Source of the DNA: Bacteroidota bacterium
GTDB taxonomy: Bacteria > Bacteroidota > Bacteroidia > Bacteroidales > GCA-2711565
Assembly (NCBI GenBank): GCA_018816945.1
Contig: JAHIVC010000071.1
Coordinates: 1 to 64,000 of the forward strand
DNA length: 64,000 nt
Direction of reading: 5' to 3'
The notes below the pieces were generated by a model. It saw only the letters and a program-made list of their open reading frames with translations. It searched no databases and was not told the origin of the DNA. Made by a program: the position numbers and the translations under genes. The first letter of the stretch is position 1. Every line of letters begins with the position of its first letter. Below, in pieces: positions 17,187 through 25,406 of the stretch.

Positions 17187-20100
17187 TTATAATGTAACAT
17201 TAAGACCAATAGTTATAACGCGGGCAGCAGGGTAATAGTTTGAATTGGTTCCGCTGAAAGATTCAATAGGATCCAATCCTTTCATTGAAGTCAGCGAAAA
17301 CAGATTTTCACCACTGATGTATGCACGTGCACGTGTTACGCCCCAATTATTTGCCACCTGACTAGGTAGATTATAAGTAAGTTGTAATGTTCTTAAGCTT
17401 AAATAAGATTTGTCTTGTAACCATCTGTCTGAAGCAGCATTAAAATCACTGGTTTTTGCAGCATCCATTCTTGGAACATCGGTGATGTCACCAGGATTCT
17501 GCCAACGGTTCAATAAATCGGTATGCATTGCACGGCCATAGTTTCCAGCACTCATGATCGCAGCATAGTCTGAATTATAGAACATTCCTCCGATTCCGAA
17601 GGTGAGCATAAAGTTTAAATCAAATTGCTTATAAGAAACCTTGTTAGTGATACTGCCCTGAACATCAGGAATTGAAGAATCAATATAATGATATTTGGCA
17701 TTGTTTTGCATCGTGGTCAGGGTGTCATTACCTTTAATACGGATTCCGGTTGAGGCAGTGGTATTATTTGCATAATACAAAGCAGCACCGTCATCAGGAT
17801 CAACGCCGTACCAGTCTCTTAACCAGAAATCATAGATAGAATGGCCTACCATAAGTTTTTTGGTGCCTGAAACAATTTCTTCCTGCGGCATTTTAGTTAT
17901 TTCGTTTTTGAACGTAGATACGTTAGCAGCAATTGACCATCTGAAGTCTTTGGTTTTAACTATTTCATAGTCAAGGCTAATTTCCAGACCACTGTTGAAC
18001 ATCGCACCTATGTTTTGATCAATATTATCACTACCAACTGATCGAGGAAGTGGTACTGCAAACAACAGGTTTTCAGAAATTTTGTGGTAATATTCAATGG
18101 TACCGAACAATTTATTGAACAATCCAAATTCCAATGCAATGTCGAACTGATTATTTGATTCCCAAACCAAATCCAATGCAGGAAGTGAAGATTGCAAAAT
18201 TCCGGGTTCAGTGGCATTGTTACGTCCCAATGTATATAAAGCCTGATAAGGATAGTAGGACCCAACATCATCGTTACCTGTTTTTCCGTATGATGCCCTT
18301 AATTTTAACATGTTGATCCAAGTATAATCTTTAATAAAAGCTTCCTGATCAATTCTCCATCCGGCACTTACTGACCAGAAATCACCCCAGCGGTTTTCTT
18401 TATAGAAACGGGAAGAACCATCCTGACGGTAATTAAATGCAGCATAATATTTGCCTTGATAATCATAATTAACAAATGCAAAATATCCTTCGGTACGGTA
18501 AATGTTAGTATATGATGTTAAACTACTTGTAGCGGTAAAGTTTATTAATTCAGTATTTCCGTCGGCAATAAGGCCATTGCGGAATGCATCAAAATAGTTG
18601 TATTCATATTCGTAGTTCTCATGAGCAGCCATTGCAGTGATAGAATGATCTCCGATAACTTTGTTATAGTTTAAATACTGTCCTAATTGAGTGGTTGTTC
18701 GGATTGTGGAAGTTCTGCCACCACGACCGGCAGGAGCACCGTCTCCAACAACTTTATTGTTAAATCTTATACGATAATAATTACGTTTGTCGAAACTGGC
18801 ATTCATGGTAAATTTGAAATCTTTCATGAAATTGATATCCAGATAGGTCTTTGCACTCAGGTTGGTACCTTTATCCGTATCTTCGTTCCAAAGTGTTTCA
18901 GCAACAACATGTCGGCCAGGAGATCCGCCGGAAGCACGTGTGGCACCACCAAGTTCGATCATATTTCCAAGGTCGTAAATTTTTTCACCATTAGCATCAA
19001 GGATGTACTCACCGGTTGTAGCGTTATGCAAATAAACAGGATAAATGCCACCCATATTTCGGCTAAAAAAGAAAGGGTTGACATAGGAAGTACCCCCTTG
19101 GGCAGCTTGATTTGCTACCGAATTTGCACCTGAAATGTTCAAGCCAGTTTTGAGCCATTTTTTTGGCTGGATATTTACGTTCATACGTCCACTGAAACGC
19201 TGATAGTCTGACATTTCGGTAAACCCTTTTTCGTCGAGATAGCCTAATGATACAAAGTAATCGCTGATTTCGGTACCACCTTGATAAGATACATCGTAGT
19301 TTTTACGGCTTCCGGTATTCATAATTTCTTTTTGCCAGTCAAGATCGTCATAAAGTGGATTGACTTTAGCAGAAGGATTGATTTTCCCGTCAACTCCAAC
19401 GATGGCATTGTTGGCCACGGTTGTAATATTGTGCCCGAGGTTGGTAATAAGTCTATCAGTAGCTTCCTGGTTGGCTACATCATAAGTTTTACCACTGGTA
19501 AAGACACGTTGGTTTCGATCTGCTTCCCAAGCCAGAACATAATAGTTAAGCGGGTCAACACGGTCGTATTCAGGAACGGCACGACTGGTAATACCTTGGC
19601 TAACACTTACACTCATTTCACCTTTTCCTTTTCTACCTTTTTTTGTAGTAATCATAACCACTCCATTTGCAGCTTTATTACCATAAAGAGCAGTAGATGC
19701 AGCGTCTTTTAAAATGGTAAGGCTTTCAACATCGTTCATGTTAATGTCGGATACATACCCTGAAAAAGGAACTCCGTCAACAACATAAAGGGGTGCACTT
19801 GAAGCATTAATAGAACCGTAACCGCGAACACGGATACCGGCACCGTCGCCCGGTTGTCCGGAGGCAGAAGTAACCTGGACACCTGCTGCAGCTCCTTCAA
19901 TAGCAGAAGAAATGTTTGTCAGAGGACGTAATTCCATTTTTTCTGCGTTGATTTGTGTAGCAGATCCGGTATATGAACCTTTTTTTGCGGATCCATAAGC
20001 GACAACAATAACCTCATCCAGAAGCAATAAATCTTCTTCCATTACTAAATTGATTGTTGTTAAGTTTCCGATTTCTACAACAGTTGTTTTCATTCCAATA

Positions 20101-20324
20101 TAACTAAATTGGAGTGTAGTTGCAGTTGCAGGTACTGTCAAATTGTAAACACCGTTCATGTCGGTAGTTGTACCTGTTGTGGTTCCCTTAACAATCACCT
20201 GTACCCCAGGAATTGTAGAACCATCAGTTGCACTGGTAACTTTACCAGCGATTACTCTTCCTTGTGCAAATGAAATTTGCATTCCAAGTAGGAATAATAA
20301 AAAAATTGTAAATGTTCGTTTCAT
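17187..20324 (-). CDS. susC: SusC/RagA-family TonB-linked outer-membrane transporter
   Basis: A 1045-residue TonB-dependent transporter with a signal peptide ending at SFAQ, a carboxypeptidase-D regulatory-like domain (residues about 22-105, GKVTSATDGSTIPGVQVIVK) and the SusC plug. The plug carries GSATQINAEKM, GAAAGVQVTSASGQPG, IRVRGYGSIN and LYVVDGVPFSG. The barrel follows and ends PAARVITIGLNVTL. It is the first gene of the SusCD operon, preceded by a long AT-rich leader with a good Bacteroidota promoter at 20532-20565. No sigma/anti-sigma pair or hybrid two-component regulator lies nearby, so this is an isolated pair whose substrate (glycan or peptide) cannot be told from sequence. Confidence 0.95.
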   Translation of the reverse strand: MKRTFTIFLLFLLGMQISFAQGRVIAGKVTSATDGSTIPGVQVIVKGTTTGTTTDMNGVYNLTVPATATTLQFSYIGMKTTVVEIGNLTTINLVMEEDLLLLDEVIVVAYGSAKKGSYTGSATQINAEKMELRPLTNISSAIEGAAAGVQVTSASGQPGDGAGIRVRGYGSINASSAPLYVVDGVPFSGYVSDINMNDVESLTILKDAASTALYGNKAANGVVMITTKKGRKGKGEMSVSVSQGITSRAVPEYDRVDPLNYYVLAWEADRNQRVFTSGKTYDVANQEATDRLITNLGHNITTVANNAIVGVDGKINPSAKVNPLYDDLDWQKEIMNTGSRKNYDVSYQGGTEISDYFVSLGYLDEKGFTEMSDYQRFSGRMNVNIQPKKWLKTGLNISGANSVANQAAQGGTSYVNPFFFSRNMGGIYPVYLHNATTGEYILDANGEKIYDLGNMIELGGATRASGGSPGRHVVAETLWNEDTDKGTNLSAKTYLDINFMKDFKFTMNASFDKRNYYRIRFNNKVVGDGAPAGRGGRTSTIRTTTQLGQYLNYNKVIGDHSITAMAAHENYEYEYNYFDAFRNGLIADGNTELINFTATSSLTSYTNIYRTEGYFAFVNYDYQGKYYAAFNYRQDGSSRFYKENRWGDFWSVSAGWRIDQEAFIKDYTWINMLKLRASYGKTGNDDVGSYYPYQALYTLGRNNATEPGILQSSLPALDLVWESNNQFDIALEFGLFNKLFGTIEYYHKISENLLFAVPLPRSVGSDNIDQNIGAMFNSGLEISLDYEIVKTKDFRWSIAANVSTFKNEITKMPQEEIVSGTKKLMVGHSIYDFWLRDWYGVDPDDGAALYYANNTTASTGIRIKGNDTLTTMQNNAKYHYIDSSIPDVQGSITNKVSYKQFDLNFMLTFGIGGMFYNSDYAAIMSAGNYGRAMHTDLLNRWQNPGDITDVPRMDAAKTSDFNAASDRWLQDKSYLSLRTLQLTYNLPSQVANNWGVTRARAYISGENLFSLTSMKGLDPIESFSGTNSNYYPAARVITIGLNVTL

Positions 20325-20531
20325 AGGTAAAAATTTAATTAATAAATTTAAAATAAAATCGATGTAATTTTTTTATGCCTGGCTGGATAACATTCGCCAA
20401 GTGCATAAAAAATCAAAAAATACTCATAGGCCTTTTAGGTTTAGTTAATAATTAGTTAATTAAAAGTTTAGAATAGATTGCTATCATTTAATAGTAATCT
20501 ACTCTATTTTCAAAAAGTGAATGATTTTAGT

Positions 20532-20565
20532 CAAAGATAACTAATGAACGTTAATTTTAGTCAAA
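20532..20565 (-). promoter_or_regulatory. Bacteroidota-type promoter of the SusCD operon
   Basis: On the minus strand TTTG (-33, 20562-20565) is followed after 22 bp by TATCTTTG (-7, 20532-20539), a full match to TAnnTTTG. It would give a leader of about 200 bases before susC. Each half of the promoter lies in a copy of the 12-bp direct repeat ATTTTAGTCAAA. Confidence 0.6.
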
Positions 20566-21010
20566 AAAATAAGTAAGCTCAAGGTTTATATTACTTATTT
20601 TTGGGATGTCTATTATCCGGAAAATATTCACTTGGAAGAAATGTAAATATATTTATTTAGAAACAATTATATATAACAATAAGTATATCAATACTTTAAT
20701 GTCTTCATAAACGATCGCTTGAAAATTCAATTTATAAAACAATTTTGTGTCAAATTCTTATTTCAAAAAAAACTAAAAAAAAATATTTTTTAATATTGTC
20801 ATTATTTTAATAGTTTCGATTAAAAGTTATAATTATTTGTTTAAAAATGATTACAATTTAAAAGTTTTAGCTTGGTTCAAATGAATCGAAATAGGCTTAT
20901 TTTATATCAAATTGATAAATAAAATTGTCACATAATTTATGGTTAGCTTATTTTTTAAAATATTCAAACTATCCTTGTTGTAATTTTATTATACTTTGGT
21001 TTTATTCACT

Positions 21011-21040
21011 CGAACTCCTGTCAGACAGAGGATTGGATCC
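21011..21040. repeat. Dispersed intergenic repeat, copy 2
   Basis: Begins CGAACTCCTGTCAGACAGAG and matches 8019-8048 at about 25 of 30 positions. Adjacent DNA to about 21180 is GC-richer and holds small dyads such as CAGCAAAA/TTTCGCTG-like arms. Confidence 0.45.
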
Positions 21041-21222
21041 AGAACTGAAGGTAGGGATCTTGGGTCATAACACGCATGACCTGCTAGTTCGGCAGGCTGG
21101 CGGCAGTCAGGTTCCCTGCTGTTTGCAGCAAAATTTTTTAAAAAAACTTTCGCTGCAATATTCGTCTGTATGCGGCGTTTATTTTTAATCATTATTGGTA
21201 AAATATTATTTTAACAGAAATT

Positions 21223-21255
21223 AAAAAAAGGTTTAGCTGAGTGGCTAAACCTTTT
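21223..21255 (-). terminator. Rho-independent terminator of the cold-shock gene
   Basis: AAAAGGTTTAGC pairs perfectly with GCTAAACCTTTT (12-bp stem, 6-base loop), followed on the minus strand by a T-run. It lies 26 bp past the stop of the cold-shock-domain gene. Confidence 0.88.
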
Positions 21256-21280
21256 AAGTTTTTAATGTATATATTTGAGC

Positions 21281-21736
21281 TTATTTGAAAAGCTTTACTT
21301 TCATCGCGGTTGGGCCCTTATGCCCCATTTCAACTTCAAAACTAACGAGGTTTCCCTCTTTTATCTCATCAATTACATTATTTATGTGCACGAAGATTCC
21401 TTCTTTCGTTTCCATGTCTTTAATAAATCCGTATCCTTTTGAGTCGTTAAAAAAGGTAACAGTTCCTTTTCTGATTGGATCCATTTTTTCAATATTATCG
21501 CGACTAGGAATTCCAATCTCGATATCCTCTAGTTTAAGTTCTTCCTTTATTCTGTTAGGATCCGGAGCTTCAGAAGTGATATTTCCATTTTCATCAACGT
21601 AAGCGATCATATCATCAAGGCTGCCCTTTTTGTCATTATCTTTTCTGGCAATTCTTTTTTTCTCTTTCTCTTTTCTTTTTTTCTCTTTCTTGTTTCGGAC
21701 TTCCTTTTTGTTGAAGGTATCTTGTGATCGACCCAT
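21281..21736 (-). CDS. Cold-shock-domain protein with long basic N-terminal extension
   Basis: A 151-residue protein. Residues 1-40 are almost entirely Lys/Arg/Glu (NKKEKKRKEKEKKRIARK), followed by an acidic linker (residues about 42-82). A cold-shock domain covers residues about 84-151, with RNP1-like DSKGYGFIKD and RNP2-like GIFVHI. Such CSDs bind single-stranded RNA or DNA and melt RNA structure; the basic tail could add nonspecific nucleic-acid or ribosome binding. It lies downstream of a compact csp and an RRM gene on the same strand, 125 bp apart, and ends at a strong terminator. The domain call is firm; the role of the extension is inference. Confidence 0.9.
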   Translation of the reverse strand: MGRSQDTFNKKEVRNKKEKKRKEKEKKRIARKDNDKKGSLDDMIAYVDENGNITSEAPDPNRIKEELKLEDIEIGIPSRDNIEKMDPIRKGTVTFFNDSKGYGFIKDMETKEGIFVHINNVIDEIKEGNLVSFEVEMGHKGPTAMKVKLFK

Positions 21737-21861
21737 AGATATTTTATAATTAGTTAATAATAAGTATTGTCAACGAATACGCTGTTATTCAAATCATCCT
21801 GTTCCAATATTTTCAGGAACAGTTTTTAATATGCTTAAAATATTGCTTGCAATTTAATAAA

Positions 21862-22062
21862 TTAATTTGCCACTTTTACATTTGTTGCATTCAGGCCCTT
21901 ATCGCCTTGTTTAATTTCGAATATAACTTCCTGATCTGGTTGTAATCCACCATAAGAACTTACCAATCCTGATCTGTGTACGAATATATCCTCACCTGTT
22001 TCTGATTCAATGAACCCAAAACCTTTGGTTTCATTGTACCATTTTACTTTTCCTTTTGTCAT
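21862..22062 (-). CDS. CspA-type cold-shock protein
   Basis: A compact 66-residue cold-shock protein: KGKVKWYNETKGFGFIES (RNP1), EDIFVHRSGL (RNP2) and the C-terminal strand KGLNATNVKVAN. It binds single-stranded RNA and acts as an RNA chaperone at low temperature. It begins 19 bp after the RRM gene on the same strand, so the two RNA-binding proteins are probably made from one transcript. Confidence 0.95.
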   Translation of the reverse strand: MTKGKVKWYNETKGFGFIESETGEDIFVHRSGLVSSYGGLQPDQEVIFEIKQGDKGLNATNVKVAN

Positions 22063-22081
22063 AATAATGTATGTTTAAATA

Positions 22082-22336
22082 TTAATAATCTGTTTTTTTT
22101 GGTTTTGCTTCATTAACAACCATATCCCTGTTTTTAAATTCAGCACCATGCAATTCGTTAATTGCTTTATTTGCCTGTTCATCATTATCCATCGTAACAA
22201 AGCCAAATCCTTTGCTTCTATCACTGAATTTATCAATGATGATTTTCGCGGAACTAACAGCTCCAAATTCTTCGAAAATTTCCACCAGGTCATTTTCACT
22301 CACCTTGAAATCAAGGTTTCCTACATAAATGTTCAT
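22082..22336 (-). CDS. Single-RRM RNA-binding protein
   Basis: An 84-residue protein consisting of one RNA recognition motif: RNP2 IYVGNL at residues 3-8 and RNP1 KGFGFVTM at 42-49, with a short basic tail ending PKKTDY. Small RRM proteins of this kind are widespread in Bacteroidota and cyanobacteria and are often cold-responsive. It is followed after 19 bp by the cspA-type gene, supporting a cold-shock unit. The long upstream leader (about 240 bases if the -7 box at 22578 is used) resembles the long cold-shock leaders known from other bacteria, though no specific element is recognised. Confidence 0.93.
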   Translation of the reverse strand: MNIYVGNLDFKVSENDLVEIFEEFGAVSSAKIIIDKFSDRSKGFGFVTMDNDEQANKAINELHGAEFKNRDMVVNEAKPKKTDY

Positions 22337-22908
22337 GTTTTTATAATATTAAATTGTGTTTTTTTAATAACATGTTTGATTTGGCCATTTCCTTTGATTA
22401 TTTACAATGCCAAATCACAGGTAAAATGATTCTTGGTAGATAATGAAACAAAATGAGCTTAAAAAAATAACCTATTATTAAAGTTTAAAAATCGGGATTC
22501 AAAGAAAGGCAGTGATGAACTAAAAATAAAAGGTGATTAGTAAATAAAAGCACATGTACTCAAATCAGAAATTTTTACAAAGATACGCATTTATTTAATG
22601 AATCATGTTTTTAATTGAAAAAGACTTGGAAATATGGTACTTAGCTTTTTTTTGATATGGTAAAATAAAGCAGTTCCGTAAAATGTAGGAATTCGTTAAA
22701 AGTAATTATGAATTATTTAGGAAATATCCCATATTCGTAGTTCAGGATGCATTGTTTGCATTTAACTGAACATAAAATCGTTTCGTTTTGGAACATTATT
22801 ATAGATATTAAAATATGAAAAATCGCTTTAAAATCAGTATATCAGGAAGATATGGCTCATGGCATAGATTTTGAAAATTTGATGTTATAATTAATACAAC
22901 TTGAACTT
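22337..22908. other. Divergent intergenic region between RRM and permease genes
   Basis: About 570 bp, very AT-rich, without a supportable gene. It holds a minus-strand -7 element at 22578-22585 for the RRM operon. I see no clear promoter for the permease gene and no repeat. Confidence 0.55.
22578..22585 (-). promoter_or_regulatory. -7 promoter element for the RRM/cold-shock operon
   Basis: Minus strand TATCTTTG matches TAnnTTTG, about 242 bp before the RRM start. The -33 element is not evident. The long leader fits cold-shock regulation. Confidence 0.42.
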
Positions 22909-25311
22909 ATGATCAGGAGCTATCTCATTATTGCATTTCGTAATTTATTTCGTAACAAGTTTTTTTCAATCATCAATCTCATGGGGTTGACCATTGGAAT
23001 TAGTACTTGCCTGATTATTTTTCTTTTTGTTTATGATGAACTTCAATTTGGGTGGAACTTAAAAGATAAGGACAAAGTTTATAGGATTTTAAGAGGACGT
23101 GAGGAGATGGCCTCAATTACTACGGCCAAATTATTGCCGATGCTTCAAAAGGATGTGCCGGGAATTGAAGATGGGGTAAGGGTCCGTAAATCATCTGAAG
23201 TAATTAGCTATAACGAAATTCGATTTAATGAAGAGAGGGTTGTTTTTACTGATAGTAATTTTCTCGATTTTTTTAAATGGGATTTAATGGAAGGAACTCC
23301 TTCAACGGCATTAAAAGAACCAAATTCAATAGTAATTACACGCGAAATTGCTATTAAATATTTTGGTGACGAACAAGCTATGGGCAAGGTATTATTAATT
23401 GGTAATGAAGGAAAAATGGTAGTTAACGGGATACTTGAGAAATCGCCCGATCATGATCCAATTCAGCTTGATTTTTTAATAAATATTGAAGTACTCAGAA
23501 GTACTGGTTCTTCGGTTCTCACTAGTTGGGATAATAATTCTTCGCACACTTATCTGAAATTAGATGATCATTTAAATCCGGATACTTTGGCTTCCAGAAT
23601 TCCAAACCTTGTTTCAAAGGCAAGGAATTTAGAAGAAGTTGAACGGGCTAAATATCGGTTGCAGCCATATTCTGACATTTATTTGAAATCGGCTGAAATC
23701 GGCTATGATTTTTATATCCGCGGAGACATCGGAATTGTTCGCGTGTTTCTAACAATCGCCATTTTAGTTTTAATACTGGCTTGTTTTAATTATATGAACC
23801 TGTCAACTGCTCAATCTACAAAAAGAGCAAAAGAAATTGGTTTACGTAAGGCAATTGGAGCTATTAAAAGCCAGCTAATCGTCCAGTTTTTGGTTGAAGT
23901 TTTTCTGCTTAGCTTGTTATCGGTCATTTCATCCTTAATTTTGGTAGAAACAATGTTGCCTTGGTTCAATGACTTAACAGGGAAAAGCTTATCCCTTTAC
24001 AACCTTAATTTACTTGTTTTGTTTAGTGTGTTATTCGCATTTTTAGTGTTAATTACTTTGCTTGCAGGATTCTATCCCGCCTTTGTTTTGTCTAGGTTTG
24101 AGCCGGTAAAAGTGCTAAAAGGTGGACTTATGCATCTTGAGGTTTCGAAAAGGGGAGGAGCGAAAATCAGGTTCAGGCAAGTGATGGTGGTTCTACAATT
24201 AGCGAGTTCAATAGCATTGATTATTGGTTCAATATTGATACATGATCAGTTAAAGTATGCACAGAATAAGGATTTGGGACATGATCCGGAGCAATTGATA
24301 GTATTAACCAATGTGTGGACCGAGGATATGGCTCAAATATTTAAAAATGTAAAAACTGATCTTGAGCAACATCCAGAAATTGTTATGGTCAGCGGTGCTT
24401 ACAATGTGCCGGGCGAAAATATCAATAATTGGTCAACATACGAAGTTGTTGGTTTAAAAAATGAAGAAGTAATGCAAGCCGCTTATATTGGAGTTGAAAA
24501 GAACTTTTTTAAGATACTGGGGACAAAAGTATTGATGGGAAGGGATTTTCTGGATAATAATATTGCAGAAGAAAATAATTCTTGCATTATTAATGAAGCT
24601 GCTGCAAAATTGTTTGGTATTGAAAACGATCCAATTGGAAGGAACCTGAGTGGATTTTGGGATGAGAAAGACAGAATTATAGTTGGTGTGGTAAATAATA
24701 TTTGTAATAAATCATTGCATGAAGCCGTACCTCCAGTTGTATACCAAATTGCAGAAGAAAACTATCCTTATTATTATTATAAAATGTTAATCAAATTACA
24801 TCCTGAAAATGTTTCTAAAACGGTTGGTTTGATTGAGAAAGTCTGGAATACACATGCACAAATATGGCCCATTAAAATGCGTTTTATCAGTAAAGAATTT
24901 GAAAATATGTATTTGGCTGAAAAAAAGGTTTCAAAGATTCTCAATATCCTTACATTTTTGGCTATTTATATTTCTTTATCAGGTTTATTCGGATTAATCG
25001 CATTTATGGCGGTATCTCGGCGAAAAGAAATTAGTATCAGAAAGACACTTGGGGCTTCTGTTTTGAAAATTGTTTATGAAATGAGCAAGGAGTTTATTCT
25101 CCTGACCATCATTGCAAATGTGGTTGCGTGGCCTGTTATTTATTGGGTTTCGCTAAAATGGCTCGAGCGTTTTGCCGATAATGTTGGAATTAATTTTTCA
25201 AGATACCCAATTGCGGGCTTCATAATCCTATTGCTTGTAATACTAATTGTTGGTTATCATTCGGTTCGATCCGCTAATAAAAATCCGATTGATGCCTTAA
25301 AATACGAGTAG
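22909..25311 (+). CDS. MacB/FtsX-type ABC transporter permease
   Basis: An 800-residue permease built as two MacB-PCD plus FtsX units. The N-terminus YLIIAFRNLFRNKFFSIINL with GLTIGIS is typical of the large Bacteroidota family. The first FtsX core is at about residues 285-410 (FNYMNLSTAQSTKRAKEIGLRK, GFYPAFVLSRFEPVKVLKGG) and the second at about 690-795 (LFGLIAFMAVSRRKEISIRKTLGA, ending ANKNPIDALKYE). These permeases couple to a separate ATPase for mechanotransmission or export of peptides and lipoproteins. No ATPase or membrane-fusion protein is adjacent, so its partner must be elsewhere. A terminator follows 32 bp downstream. Confidence 0.93.
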   Translation: MIRSYLIIAFRNLFRNKFFSIINLMGLTIGISTCLIIFLFVYDELQFGWNLKDKDKVYRILRGREEMASITTAKLLPMLQKDVPGIEDGVRVRKSSEVISYNEIRFNEERVVFTDSNFLDFFKWDLMEGTPSTALKEPNSIVITREIAIKYFGDEQAMGKVLLIGNEGKMVVNGILEKSPDHDPIQLDFLINIEVLRSTGSSVLTSWDNNSSHTYLKLDDHLNPDTLASRIPNLVSKARNLEEVERAKYRLQPYSDIYLKSAEIGYDFYIRGDIGIVRVFLTIAILVLILACFNYMNLSTAQSTKRAKEIGLRKAIGAIKSQLIVQFLVEVFLLSLLSVISSLILVETMLPWFNDLTGKSLSLYNLNLLVLFSVLFAFLVLITLLAGFYPAFVLSRFEPVKVLKGGLMHLEVSKRGGAKIRFRQVMVVLQLASSIALIIGSILIHDQLKYAQNKDLGHDPEQLIVLTNVWTEDMAQIFKNVKTDLEQHPEIVMVSGAYNVPGENINNWSTYEVVGLKNEEVMQAAYIGVEKNFFKILGTKVLMGRDFLDNNIAEENNSCIINEAAAKLFGIENDPIGRNLSGFWDEKDRIIVGVVNNICNKSLHEAVPPVVYQIAEENYPYYYYKMLIKLHPENVSKTVGLIEKVWNTHAQIWPIKMRFISKEFENMYLAEKKVSKILNILTFLAIYISLSGLFGLIAFMAVSRRKEISIRKTLGASVLKIVYEMSKEFILLTIIANVVAWPVIYWVSLKWLERFADNVGINFSRYPIAGFIILLLVILIVGYHSVRSANKNPIDALKYE

Positions 25312-25342
25312 AATAACGAAACATTTTGATGAATAAATAAGA

Positions 25343-25377
25343 AAATCCCTGATTAATTTCAAATTAATCAGGGATTT
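25343..25377. terminator. Bidirectional terminator between convergent genes
   Basis: AAATCCCTGATTAAT pairs perfectly with ATTAATCAGGGATTT (15-bp stem, 5-base loop). It lies between the convergent permease and M16 peptidase genes and is flanked by A- and T-rich sequence on both sides. Confidence 0.87.
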
Positions 25378-25406
25378 AGTTTGTAGATAAGTACAATTGG
25401 TGTTAA

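Larger units (their letters stand above)
20325..21222. other. Long AT-rich intergenic region upstream of susC
   Basis: Nearly 900 bp with no convincing gene. It holds the susC promoter (20532-20565), a direct repeat ATTTTAGTCAAA at 20524-20535 and 20554-20565, and a GC-richer block (about 21011-21180) that includes the second copy of the dispersed repeat seen at 8019. A short frame through this block is repeat sequence and not protein-like. Confidence 0.6.

Noticed and set aside
18687-19712. Long plus-strand open frames inside susC
   Set aside because: They are antisense shadows of a clear SusC coding sequence.
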